Source: Lichina pygmaea
Lineage: Eukaryota > Ascomycota > Lichinomycetes > Lichinales > Lichinaceae
Assembly: GCA_963422465.1 (NCBI GenBank)
Contig: OY730175.1
Location: forward strand, 558,001-622,000
Direction of reading: 5' to 3'
DNA: 64,000 nt
Shown here: positions 11,161 through 21,251 of the stretch, in pieces
Position numbering within the stretch: the first letter of the stretch is position 1
Layout: every line of letters begins with the position of its first letter
Made by a program: the position numbers and the translations under genes
The notes under the pieces: model-generated
The model's database searches: none
Seen by the model: the letters and a program-made list of their open reading frames with translations, nothing else
Told to the model about the DNA's origin: nothing

Positions 11161-11952
11161 TTCGTGGCGAATGACGAGAGCTGTGTTTAGTGCCATGCAC
11201 ATCAAGGGGAGGGGGGGGGGGGGGGGGGGGGGGGGGTGGGGTGGTTCCTCCCCTCCTTGTTGTAGGCATCCCTCCGCTGGTCTTGTATCGTCTGGTCTTG
11301 ATTCATCGTGATCGGACTGTTCTAGTGATTATTGGTGTTGGTATTAGCAACGGCATTAGCGTCGGCATTAGCATTGGCATATAGCATTGGCATATAGCAT
11401 CGGCATTAGTGTGGTGTTGGTATCAGTCTTCAGTCTTGTCTTCAGTCCTCAATTTGCAGTCTTCAATCTTCAATCTTCAGCCTTCAGTCTTCAGTCTTTA
11501 AAAGTCAGAAAGGAACAACAAAGGAGAGAATCAATTGATACCAGACTTCGGTTACTACCACTGCTTCCCTTCCCCTCTTCCCTCCCCTCCTGCTTCCCTC
11601 CTGCCAAGAACCACTCACTCATCGTATAGCTCACTCACCGTCAGTAGTTCTTTGTGACAAGTGCCAAGTGCTCGGTGACTGAGTTGACTTTTCAAACAAG
11701 ATGATTACTTGGTAGATCGAAATCGTCTTCTTCCTTCCACGGCGAGAATCAAAAGAGAATCTGGTACTGTATGTTGCTACAAGTACAAGGAGCGAAGTAC
11801 CTAAAGAAAGTGCAAAAGTAGAGAGTACTCCTGTCGTACTTTGTTCTTCAAATGGGCAGAACGGAAGAAGAGAAAGAGAAAAAAGACCAAGTAGTGGTGG
11901 TAAAAACCCCCCAAAAGATAAAGATCGACAACAGAAGAAATCAACCCCCTCC
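11161..11952. other. Intergenic, simple sequence only
   Basis: No gene seen. It holds a poly-G tract (11211-11236), a GGCATTAGC/GGCATATAGC-type minisatellite (about 11340-11410) and a run of CTTCAGT/CTTCAAT repeats (about 11430-11500). Confidence 0.6.
11211..11236. repeat. Poly-G tract, 26 bp
   Basis: Uninterrupted G on the plus strand in the spacer downstream of LIPB; one of six tracts of 18 bp or more in this window. Confidence 0.9.
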
Positions 11953-14582
11953 CTATCGATCCATCTTCTGCCACCCGTTCAGATAGGCCATCAGTCCGAC
12001 ACCAATCGCAATGACGCCTAATATCGATGCGTACGGCGCCGAGTGCACTAGCTGACCGTGCGCGAGATGTGGTCCCAGACTGGCCATCGCCATTGAGGGT
12101 GGCGACGGCGATGGTGCTCGGATGTCCGTTGCTCGTCCGTCGCCGTCGCAATCACCATCGCCGACGCCGTCGTAGTCGTTGTCGTCGTCAAAGAGTCGGC
12201 CCTCTGGCGGACGAGACCGGCCCTTCCTCCTCGCCACCCCGTTCGTTGTCGTCAAAGGTTGTGGGTCATCGCCCCGGGGACCCTCTGGTGCCGAGAGATG
12301 GCCGTTGGACACGGCCTTCTTTGGACCGGAGGATGGTGCCGCCTGGCCAAGTCCCTCTGGCTGCCGCCGTCGATCGCGTTCGTGCAACGACTCCCGCTCC
12401 GCTTCGCTCCGACGCAGCCTCTCGACCATCTCGGCCAGGGTCTGACGGCTCGTGGCGGTCTGCTCCTCGGCCTCCTCGGCCCGGCGCTTGTACGACTCCA
12501 TGGACTGCTTCATCTCCTGCATCTCGCTGACCATGAGCTCGAGTTTCCGGTGCAGACGCATCATCGATTCGTCCTCCGCCGTCGACCTCCCCGGGATCGG
12601 CTTCAGGTCCGAGTCGGTCGAGATGGCCACCAGCTGCGAGGAGCCGTCCGCGCTGTGGCTGGACGCCGCCTCGGACGAGCCGTCCGGTCGAGACTCCGCC
12701 GCAGGGCTCTCCCCGTCTGGCCCAGCGAGCTTCTGCGCTCGATCTTCGGCGCTCTCGCGTGCCACCCGTTCTTGATGCAACATGCCCTCGAGATCCTTGA
12801 CCCGCGTCGACTGCGCGTCAATCTCGCGCCGTGCCGCCGCGAGCGCCTCGACCAACGTCACCATCTGCTGAGATGGCTGGGTCTTGGTCGGCGACGAGCC
12901 CGACGAGCCCGACGAGCCCGACGAGCCCGACGAGCCCGACGATCCCTTTGGCTTCTCGGTCTCGGTCCGCTTGATGCCCGATTGGATCGCTGCGTCGACG
13001 GCATCGTTGCGAGCGGCGTCTGGTTTTTCTGGTAGCGGCTGTCGCGGCGGCGGTGCCGGGGGATCGGAGAATCGGGTCTGAAGTTGGACCTTCTGTGGCA
13101 TTCCTCCGGCGACGGCCGCCGCCGCCGCCGCCGCGCCGGACGGTTCGTGCGAGCCGTTGCCATAGCCGGGACCGGTCTCGTCCGACGGGAAGCCATGCGT
13201 CAACAACGAGTCGAAGAACTCGCCGGTCCGGTGCAGGTCGAACGACTGTCGCTTGGCGGCCTTGAGCTCATTCTGGTCGACGACCATCAGCAAGCAACGC
13301 TCGACAGACGGTCGTAGGGGTCCATTCTCACCGATAATCTCTTGACAATCTGGTCGACGGTCACGGGCGTCAACCAGTAATTGACGTGCCTCGACGGTGC
13401 TGCGTAGCCGTAGTTGCCGCCCGCAACGCTCCCCGACGTCGAGCCGTACCGGGAACTGCTGCCGCTGCCACCGCCGCCGCCGACGCTGCTACTGCTGCTG
13501 CTGCTCACCATGCCTTGGCTCACGGGACGACCACGACCGCCCTGGTTCTGGGCCGAGGCGCCGCCCGTGCCGGCCGCGGCCGTGCCTGGATCCAGATCGC
13601 CAAAGGTGACGTCCATGAAGCGAGCGTCGTTGACGGCGTACGGACCTGCATGCTCGACCCGGGCGGCGACCTTGTGGTGGACGACGGAGCGCTGGTCCTC
13701 GCTGACGATGTCGATGCCGAGCTCGACGATGTCCTGCTCGCGCAGCTCGTGCGGGTCCGAGTCTCGGTTCTCGCCCGACAGGCGCTGGCCGTTGACGAAG
13801 GTGCCGTTGGACGACTTGACATCGCGGATCCAGATCTTGCCCAGGCGGTCGGCCCAGATCTCGGCGTGCTGTCTCGAGAGCACCTTTGAATCAAAGTAGC
13901 CGTTGTGTGGCGTCGGCACCGTCTTCGCGTTGGTCTGCCGGCCTATGCGAAGCACGTCGGGGAAGTAGGGCACGTTGATGGTCTTGCGTTCGAACGTGCC
14001 GTTCATGGGCAGGAGAAACAGCATCGGGTGGCCGTCAGGCTGGCCGGTCGCCGCCGTCGGCGCGGCCGCCGACGACGACGACGCGCCGCCTCGCACGCCG
14101 TTCTGGTGGGAGCTCTGCAAGATGTGCTGCGATGGGAGCAGCGGCACGGGGTGATGCAGCGGAGCCATGCCCGCCGCCGCCGCTGCTGCTGCTGCTGCTG
14201 TCGCCGAGGACGAAGGGCCATGTGCGCCGGCGGGCTGTGACCTGCCCGACGCGACTGCCGACACGGGGTCGGACTTGGCAGGCGGCCACACATTCCTCGC
14301 GGCCTTCTTCCTGCCGCCTGGGCCGGTCGACTCCAGCGGGGTCGATTGCAGCACCTCGTTCCCGGACGACGACGACGACGACGGAGGCAACGTGACGGTG
14401 GAGGTCGAAGACGTCGACGACGCGATGGACGACGAGGAGTTGCTCCGCTGCACGCCCTTTCGGGGCATGAACATGCGCGATACGTCCTCGCCGGCCATCC
14501 CGTTGAGGCCCCCTTGGCTAGTGGCGTGCCATGTCGAACGGGGACCGGGCTGGAAGCTGGGGAACGATGCCACAGCTGTCAT
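11953..14582 (-). CDS. FHA-domain, coiled-coil, tail-anchored STRIPAK protein (SLMAP / PRO45 / HAM-4 type)
   Basis: Two exons, 14582-13332 and 13272-11953, joined in phase 0 across a 59-bp intron with a CTGAT branch site; 856 aa. After a long Ser/Ala-rich N-terminus, an FHA phosphothreonine-binding domain spans about 187-300 (GR at 214-215, SRQH at 236-239, SSNGTFVNG at 257-265). The second half has a Gly/Ser repeat tract, then heptad-rich coiled coil, and a single hydrophobic segment near the C-terminus followed by a few polar residues, i.e. a tail anchor. This architecture is that of SLMAP, known in fungi as PRO45/HAM-4 (Far9/Far10/Vps64 in yeast), a STRIPAK subunit at the nuclear envelope, ER and mitochondria that supports hyphal fusion and development. 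Identification is by architecture and FHA motifs. Confidence 0.85.
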
Positions 14583-15707
14583 CGGAGGGTCTTTCTCCGT
14601 CAGGCTGCCGGTAGCGTGGACGACGTCTATCCGGAGGACAGAGGGAGGAGGGACAGCGAGAGAGCGGCCGGTCGAGGCTCCCCCGTTTCGTCGTCCGTGG
14701 CCCTTTCCCTTTTTCTCAAGATGGCGGCTGAAATCCGATCTTCTTTCGACGACCGGCCAACTGGGGCCGACTCGCGTGACGGCAGTTCTTTCCCGGCGAC
14801 GGACGGTTCGGCGACCGGTGCTTGATCCTTTGACGGCGGACGCGACCTCGACAGCACATCGGCTCGGGCGCGAGGCTGATCAGATCTACGGACGAGCTAC
14901 GGAAACATCAGCGGCGTCCGGGGTGGAACGAACTCGGATAATCCGACCTGCTCGGCTTGCTTTGGCTGTTGTTTTTGCGGGGATCCGGCGGTGGGATCGG
15001 AAGGGGAAGGGGGGGTTGTGTCGTAGCGTTTTGCTGCGTCGGTTGGTGGTGGAGGGAAAAAACTCGGCACAGCAGCTGCAGGCGCCGGAAGAAGGGCGAG
15101 GCCGACCAGTTTTGAAAGCCGTAGCCGCCGAGCAGTGGGGGCGGTCAGAAGTAAAGCAACGGTATCCAAAGACCTGATTCTTGGTACGTACGTACTGTAG
15201 GGACAGCGGAAAGGAAAACCAACATGACGGGACTCGGTTCGGGAGTGTTCCAGAGTCGAATTGACTATTCTTCGCTAGGATCTCTGAAGGGCATCATTTG
15301 TCATCATCGCTCGTGGCGTATATCGTCGTCTTTATCCGCCGTGTGTTTGCCGCTTTCAAGTCGTATCGCTGCCTTGAGTCGGCTTCAGGACTACTGAAAT
15401 ACTTCTAAAACACTTGAAGAAAATATTCAATCCAGCCAATGACATTAACCGAGAAGCATACTCGTACAGTAGAGTGCAGACTACGGTGGCCCATGAGGCG
15501 CCCTGACGCCTTATGGTCCCAAAGGAGGCGCGGGAAGTAGCGCCGGGGAGCGGTCGCATCACGTGGACAGACCAAGTCACGTGATAGTTTTGTGTCGAAT
15601 CTCCGCCGTTGAGATACCGGAGCTCTGTGACAACCGGTCAATCCCCACTGACCTGGACAGCTCTGCACAGGGTCGATCAGTCCTGTCCGCAAAGCTCGAC
15701 CTCGGAG
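14583..15707. promoter_or_regulatory. Divergent spacer between the FHA gene and MGR2
   Basis: No gene supported. Two CACGTG boxes lie within 160 bp of the MGR2 start, at about 15560 and 15578; the latter is TCACGTGA. Similar CACGTGA sites occur upstream of LIPB and between CWC25 and CSN2. Confidence 0.4.
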
Positions 15708-16381
15708 ATGCCGGTTCAGGCCGGACCAGCCAGACAAGGCCCCTCACCATGGGACAAGCGTGAGTGTCCCGGGCGTTGATCGCTTCGTCCTGGGCCGGAG
15801 AGCACGACGGCTAACGAGAGGTCTACCGTTCCCATGCAGTCAAAATGGGTGGCATGATAGGCGGCTGTGAGTTGGAACTACCCCATCCGTGCACCAGCTC
15901 TCCCATGACCATGCTTCCGGCTCCAAGCTTGCGAGATGCTCGAAGACGACATGACGGCTCACATCTCAGTCAGCGGTAGGACTGGTGATGGGGTTTATAT
16001 TCGGTGAGGCATGCTCGATCCAGCCGACGGACGATGTCTGTTGCTAACGGGATCTGGACGGCGATCGCAGGAGGGTATAGCATCGTCCGCTACGGCGCTG
16101 GTCAGAACGGGATGATGCGCACGCTGGGGCAGTACATGCTCGGTTCGGCAGCGACGTTCGGGTGAGTGCCCCGCCGAGCTTTTCCTGCCGTTCCCACTGC
16201 CCGGTACTGAGCGTCATGGTTCGCCGCTAGGTTCTTCATGTCCATAGGCAGCGCCATCCGAGCGGACGGTTCTCCCATGACGATGGAGACGTACATGCGT
16301 GCCCAGCGCACACCCGTCATACTGCCTGCGCGACATCTATACGCTAGCAGGCAGAGCGTCGAGAAGGAGCGACAGCGATAG
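15708..16381 (+). CDS. MGR2: Mgr2 / Romo1 homolog, TIM23 translocase subunit
   Basis: Five short exons: 15708-15759, 15840-15866, 15974-16003, 16071-16161 and 16231-16381, giving 116 aa; all introns are GT-AG (67-107 bp). The reading is characteristic of Mgr2/ROMO1: an N-terminal PSPWDKLKMGGMIGG, then a Gly-rich first helix (VGLVMGFIFGG), then YSIVRYGAGQNGMMRTLGQY and a second helix ending FFMSIGSAIRADG. In yeast Mgr2 is the lateral gatekeeper of TIM23 in the mitochondrial inner membrane; Romo1 is the animal counterpart. The ATG at 15708 is chosen because it gives the conserved WDKLK across the first splice; the ATG at 15749 does not keep the frame. A tail of about 35 residues follows the usual family end. 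Confidence 0.9.
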
Positions 16382-17245
16382 CCAGAAGGACGGGAGCGCC
16401 GTGGGCGAAGGGGCGTGTCTCGAATTCGCGGGGGGAGAAGGCGACCGATGAACATCTGCTGTACATTACAAGCAAAAGGGGCCGAGGTCAAGCGCTCGAG
16501 CGAGCCGGTCGTCTCTCAAGTCTTTCTGCGCCGAATGGTGTCTTGCGGGGCCATCTTGTTCTTACACAGCAAAGGTCTGTGTGGGCAGCCATCTGCAGCA
16601 TCGATCCATCCATTTTCGGCTTCACTCTCTTCTCCTTTTATCTCTTTCCTTGTCCGAAACACTTGATCCATCCATCTGTCAATCCAGCAAATCATTCAGC
16701 AATCGATCCATCCCATTCTCCATCCTGTCCCTTTTCTTTTCCTTTTTCCCACCTCTTTCCTTCCCTAGAACCCCTTATTCCCAGAGACCCCCCCCCCAGG
16801 AGATCCCTTCCCTCATCAAAGCCACACAGACAGACACCTCTTTCTTCTGTAGTCGGTGGCGGTAGCACCGCAAGTACCCATCATCAAGCAGAGAAGTAAC
16901 AAAAGCACTGAACCAAGTACGGTACGGCTAGTTCCAGGCAGTTCATACTACTTGATCCATTGTCTGTCTGACAAGACAGGTATCGTGGTTGAAGAGGTGT
17001 CAAGAGAAGAGGCGAGTAATGAGCATGAGCGCATGATTGAAGTGGTGTGAATGGAACAGAGGAGAAGAGAAGAGAAGAGAAGAGGAGAGAAGAGAAATGA
17101 ACACAGGTGCATGGGTTTTTGGAGCACGATCGCGAAGAGAGACGGAATGAAAGAGCACAGAGGGAGATTTGAAAGAAAGAACAGAGAAGGTGGTGACAGA
17201 AGAAGTGACGGAGGTGGAAGAAAAGACTGGAAGAATGAAGAGAAT
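16382..17245. other. Intergenic, pyrimidine-rich then purine-rich
   Basis: No gene seen. 16600-16850 is strongly C/T-rich and 17050-17240 is A/G-rich (AGAAG-type runs). The LINE below inserted into the purine-rich part. Confidence 0.5.
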
Positions 17246-17258
17246 GCAAGAAAGAGAT

Positions 17259-18238
17259 TTGATTGATTGATTGAATTCCTACACCATTCTAGCGCTAGTG
17301 TATCTAGGCTACGCTGGGTCAACTATAGAATTAGGCTAGGAAAACTCAACCGAGTAAAAAAAACCTCTCCCTGCAGCGCCTCAGGCAGCGCTATCCTCTC
17401 GAGTTATCTGTAGAACATTGGGGGGGGGGGGGGGGGGGGGTGTGACTGGTTAGTAACCAGTATCCAGCTGCTCCTGAGCCCAGGAGAACTGGGAGAGAAC
17501 TCCGTGGCGTAGGATCCACGAGGTGAGGGCGGCGGCGGGCCGCGGGCGCGAGATGATCACCTGGTAGTCAGTAGTAGCAGTCGCAGTGTAAAGACTGCGG
17601 CGTACTCGCTGCAGGCGTGGGCACTCTAGAACGACATGCTTGGCAGTCTCCCACTGCGCTCCGCAGCAACAAGCCGGCGTCGGGAAGCCGGGGACTCGTC
17701 GCCTGCAGAGGAAGGCTGCCAGCCCAATCTTACCTGTGCGCATCTGCGTTAAGATGCTGCTTTGGGCCTTGGATAGGCCGGCGCGAAGCCGGAGAGACGC
17801 CCGGTACGGTATCTTGTCCGGCTTCCAGTTGTCTCCCCCTCCAGGATCTGGGTCCAGCAGCTGGACTTGAGGTGGGGGCCCACCGTGGAGCTCGTGCCAT
17901 CGCTCCCAGCACCATTGCTCCGATAGCAAGCGGGCCTGCCAGACTGTTCGTGGGGGAGTGCTTAGGGGTGGAGTGACTGCGAGGTGGCTGTCTGCCCACG
18001 GGGGCAGGCCCAGAGACCCCTTGGTGGATTCCAGTGGCCGCTGAGGCCAGAGGATTGACTCTGCCCAGCGGTGTCGCGCCTGGCCTGGTGAGATGTAGGC
18101 GCGGCGACGTCGGCCCGGTCGTCGGGCCAGCTGACGCTTGAGTCGTTCGCAGGCCTCTTGAATCTCTGTCCGGACCCCGGAGGCTTCCATCCTGGCGCGC
18201 GCCTGTAGCTGCAGTCGTGCCATGTGCGCCCGGAGGGG
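17259..18238 (-). mobile_element. 5'-truncated LINE (Tad-like non-LTR retrotransposon), young copy
   Basis: Minus-strand copy of 980 bp flanked by an exact 13-bp target duplication, GCAAGAAAGAGAT (17246-17258 and 18239-18251). It encodes the uninterrupted C-terminal end of a reverse transcriptase/RNase H polyprotein: a LTQMRTGKIGLAAFL segment, then a CCCG-x6-KH-x4-C zinc-binding pattern (TAKHVVLECP) typical of Tad/R1-type elements, ending LDTGY at 17454. The 3' UTR follows and closes with a (TTGA)n / (TCAA)n tail at 17259-17275. Direction, truncation and target duplication are those of target-primed reverse transcription. The 3' part is nearly identical to the copy at 63106-63465. Confidence 0.9.
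17420..17440. repeat. Poly-G tract, 21 bp, inside the LINE 3' UTR
   Basis: The sister LINE copy at 63.3 kb has only five C/G at the same position, so this run most likely expanded in this copy. Confidence 0.85.
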
Positions 18239-18251
18239 GCAAGAAAGAGAT

Positions 18252-18630
18252 GTATCGACAGAAAGAGAGGAACGAGGATGAGAGAAGGGAAGAAGGGGGG
18301 GGGGGGGGGGGGAAAGTTGCTGGAGAATCCCCCTCTGCGCTAATCGATGAGGCTCATTGCAACACATCCTAGTTGACTGTACGTATCCAACAGAACTGGA
18401 AAACAACAGGATAGGTCATCCCCTTTTCTTCTTCCTGCACCACCTCACCACCTCTTCTTCTCTATTCCCTGGCCCCCTCCATAAACCCCCACCTTGGCTC
18501 CACACCCGGCTGTTTTCCCCCTCTTCATCCCTCCACACCCGCCAAACACCCCCCAAGACCCCATATTTCTGCTCCAAACAGCGATGTAACGAATCAAAGA
18601 ATCTCCTTATATATACGTGTATGTTGTGGA
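18252..18630. other. Spacer with poly-G tract (18295-18312)
   Basis: Downstream side of the LINE insertion, then the 3' flank of RHO3. It holds an 18-bp poly-G run and C/T-rich sequence; no gene seen. Confidence 0.5.
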
Positions 18631-20049
18631 TTACATCACCGTGCAATTGGAACCCCCGGATCCACTGCTCTTCTTCTTTTTCTTCTTCTTGGAGGTCGAC
18701 GACGTTCCGTTCGGGACCGAGGTGCTTTCCGAGTTTGACTTGACCGAGAGAGAGACGCGGGCGGCTTCCGTGAAGGCCTGACGTGGGAGGGTTTGAGTAG
18801 AATTCTTGGGAGGGGAGAAAGATGGGGGAGGGGATGAAGGAGGGGGGAAGGGGGGCAGATAAATGGATGATGAATGGATAGTAGACGATGCAAAACTAAC
18901 CTCGTTGACTCCTCGATTCCGCATTGCGGAGCATTCTGATCGCATGGCGTTAGGAGATGCCGCTAGTCTGTTTGGCCCTGACCCCGAGAGTCCCAGGAGA
19001 ACGTACCGAGATACCGCAGGGCCTGGCACACGCATCAGGGACGAGTCGGTCAGCCTGCTCCATCTCGTGCATGCCGCGGACATGTTCACACACCCCTATT
19101 CTTCGCGCCACCTCCAGCCCCTGATGATAATCGATCATCGGCTTCTCGACCTGGCCCGCCGCTTCGCCGTCCTCGCCCTCGGCCTCGTCCGTCTTCTCCC
19201 GGAGATCGCACTTGAGCGCGACCAGCACGAGCTTGGCGGCCCGGCAGTTGTCGGCAATCTCGCTGACCCACTTGGACTCGACGTTCTCCAACGAGTTTTT
19301 CGAGCCGACCTGTCACCGCGCCCGCGTCGACGACTTCAGCCGAGATCGAGCTGATGGCGTCTCGACGGGGAGAGAGCTCACGCTGAAACAGAGCATGATG
19401 CAGTGGGTATCGTCGTAGGAGAGTGATCGTAACCGGTCGAATTCCTCTTGGCCGGCCGTATCCCAGAGGCTCAACTCGATGTGGGTGCCGTCGACAAAGA
19501 TGTCTGGTCGAGTCGTGTCAACAGCTGCCGGTGAAGGACATCCGGATCGCAACACGAGGGCCGTGTGTACCGTGCACGTAGTTCTCTGAGTGGCCGATCA
19601 GTCGTCGTCGTCGGAAACAAACCAGATTCGCAGCACGTACCAAACACCGTAGGCTCACTACATCACCCCAGCAAGCATCAGAACCGTGAGACTCGTGCGC
19701 GCAACGATCGACCGGGCTTCCACCGGCAGACTCACTAGACGGTTGGAAAGTATCTATCACATGTCCACTTTCTGTCAGTCCAATCCCGCGGATGATCCCC
19801 TTCACCTCGCGCTTCCAAAGCACACGGCTCACCCTCTCGTGAAGACGTTCAACAGCGAAGTCTTTCCGCAGGCACCATCGCCCCTAGGACCACACACACC
19901 GGAACCCGTCAGTCGAACGTCACTTTTCCGGACGCCAGAGCTGCACGTCACGTCTGCGCGGGCGTGCAGCTGCCGGACGCGTCGTGTGTGCGCACGTACA
20001 GCAGCACGAGCTTCCGTTGCACCGTCTTGCTTCCACCGCACAGGGGCAT
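18631..20049 (-). CDS. RHO3: Rho3-type small GTPase
   Basis: Ten exons: 20049-20000, 19883-19833, 19753-19736, 19657-19641, 19585-19571, 19503-19382, 19309-19094, 19022-19007, 18935-18901 and 18777-18631, giving 228 aa. Exons 3, 4, 5 and 8 are only 18, 17, 15 and 16 nt. Landmarks: P-loop GDGACGKTS at 18-26, switch I region YFPTVYEPTVFENYVH spread over four exons, [11 protein letters not shown] from 65, ALKCDL near 122-127, ECSA at 169-172, and a Lys-rich tail with a CAAX box CTVM. The start MPLCG and the CTVM end fit fungal Rho3, a plasma-membrane GTPase for polarised growth and exocytosis. An acidic insert after ALKCDLRE is longer than usual. Each splice keeps phase and has GT-AG borders. 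Confidence 0.9.
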
Positions 20050-21251
20050 CCTGGCGGACGTTGCGGACAAGTCGCGACGGCTCCTCCGCTCGGGGCCCGG
20101 ACACTCTCCTATGCAGCTCCGGCTTCCGCAGCCCCGCCCACCGTCGTCGGCGTGTGTGGCGTAGTGCTGGGGAGAGCAGAGGACCGTTGGGCCGGCGGGA
20201 CGATGCAGTGGCGGCCTTGCTGACTGATGCGCTCTCGGCTGACGTAATATCCTTCGTCGGCTGGGACGACGACAGGGACGCCAATGTCACGCGTGCGGTA
20301 TTCATAGTGACTGGTGACTCGAAGATCAATAGTCTTGCACTTTGCCTGAGGCAGAGCAACATCTCCACCGACTGCCTTGCAGAGAGAAAGGGACTTTCTG
20401 AACGCACCATCTAAAATGATTGGTTAGATGATGCGAAACTCGGCATTTGATTTCAGAGTCTGAACGTGGCCTAAAGGAGGAAGTTCCTTTCGATGCAGAC
20501 TTTCTCTGCAGAACCGCCTCGAGACATCGGACGGCCGAGCCTTCTGACTGGCAAGATGATCTGGTCAGTCAACACTCGGCGACGTTACGTACGCAGTTTA
20601 AGACTGGAGCTGCATCATCTCCAAGAACACAGGATGCATACACATCCTCTGAACCGTCCTATGCTACTCACATCGGTTTTCCCGAGTCCGTGCACCCGAG
20701 ATGACATTCTCCTGTCGTTCTCGGAATCTCGAGGCCGGCTGATATCACCGGGAACCATCTCCTCTTCGGCTCTTCTAGCTGTGTTGTGTCGAATTGTCGA
20801 GTAAGATAATTAGGTCATGTCGAGCGTCGACCGAGCAACGACCATGTCGAGCCAGGCGCGAGACTTGGAAAAGACAAGGAAGAGATCATGTCTCCCGAAA
20901 GGACACGACGGGGGCAAAGTTGACAAATAGCCGAGCGCTCTTGAAAATCAGACTGCAGCCATGGAGACCTGTGGAGAGACGAGGGGGGGGGGGGGCTATC
21001 GAGACGAAGGACATTGTGGAGTCGTCCCCGTTCTGTGTAGGAAGTACCGTACGGAGTACGAGGGGATGCCACTATCCTGCTCTGAAGACGTGGCCTAGAT
21101 CGTGTAGAAGTCCAATGAAAGCGTGTCTCGTGGGCTTGAAGGGCATCCGGCAGTGTTGCGGCTCGGGTGAGGATCGAACGCTTGGACGATAGATATGAGT
21201 TCCATAAAAAGCTTGCTGGCAGAATGTACGACGAGGCCCAGCACTCGGCCC
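20050..21251. other. Intergenic; no gene seen
   Basis: Upstream region of RHO3 and 3' flank of CWC25. It contains a 13-bp poly-G run (20983-20995) and a GTACGGAGTAC motif near 21048. Open frames here have no recognisable protein character. Confidence 0.5.

Noticed and set aside
12027-14293. Several plus-strand frames of 100-260 codons
   Set aside because: They are the reverse of the FHA gene's GC-rich exons; Arg/Pro/Ser-rich composition is typical of antisense GC-rich coding DNA.
15405-15737. 110-codon minus-strand frame upstream of MGR2
   Set aside because: No recognisable features, and it overlaps the MGR2 promoter and start region.
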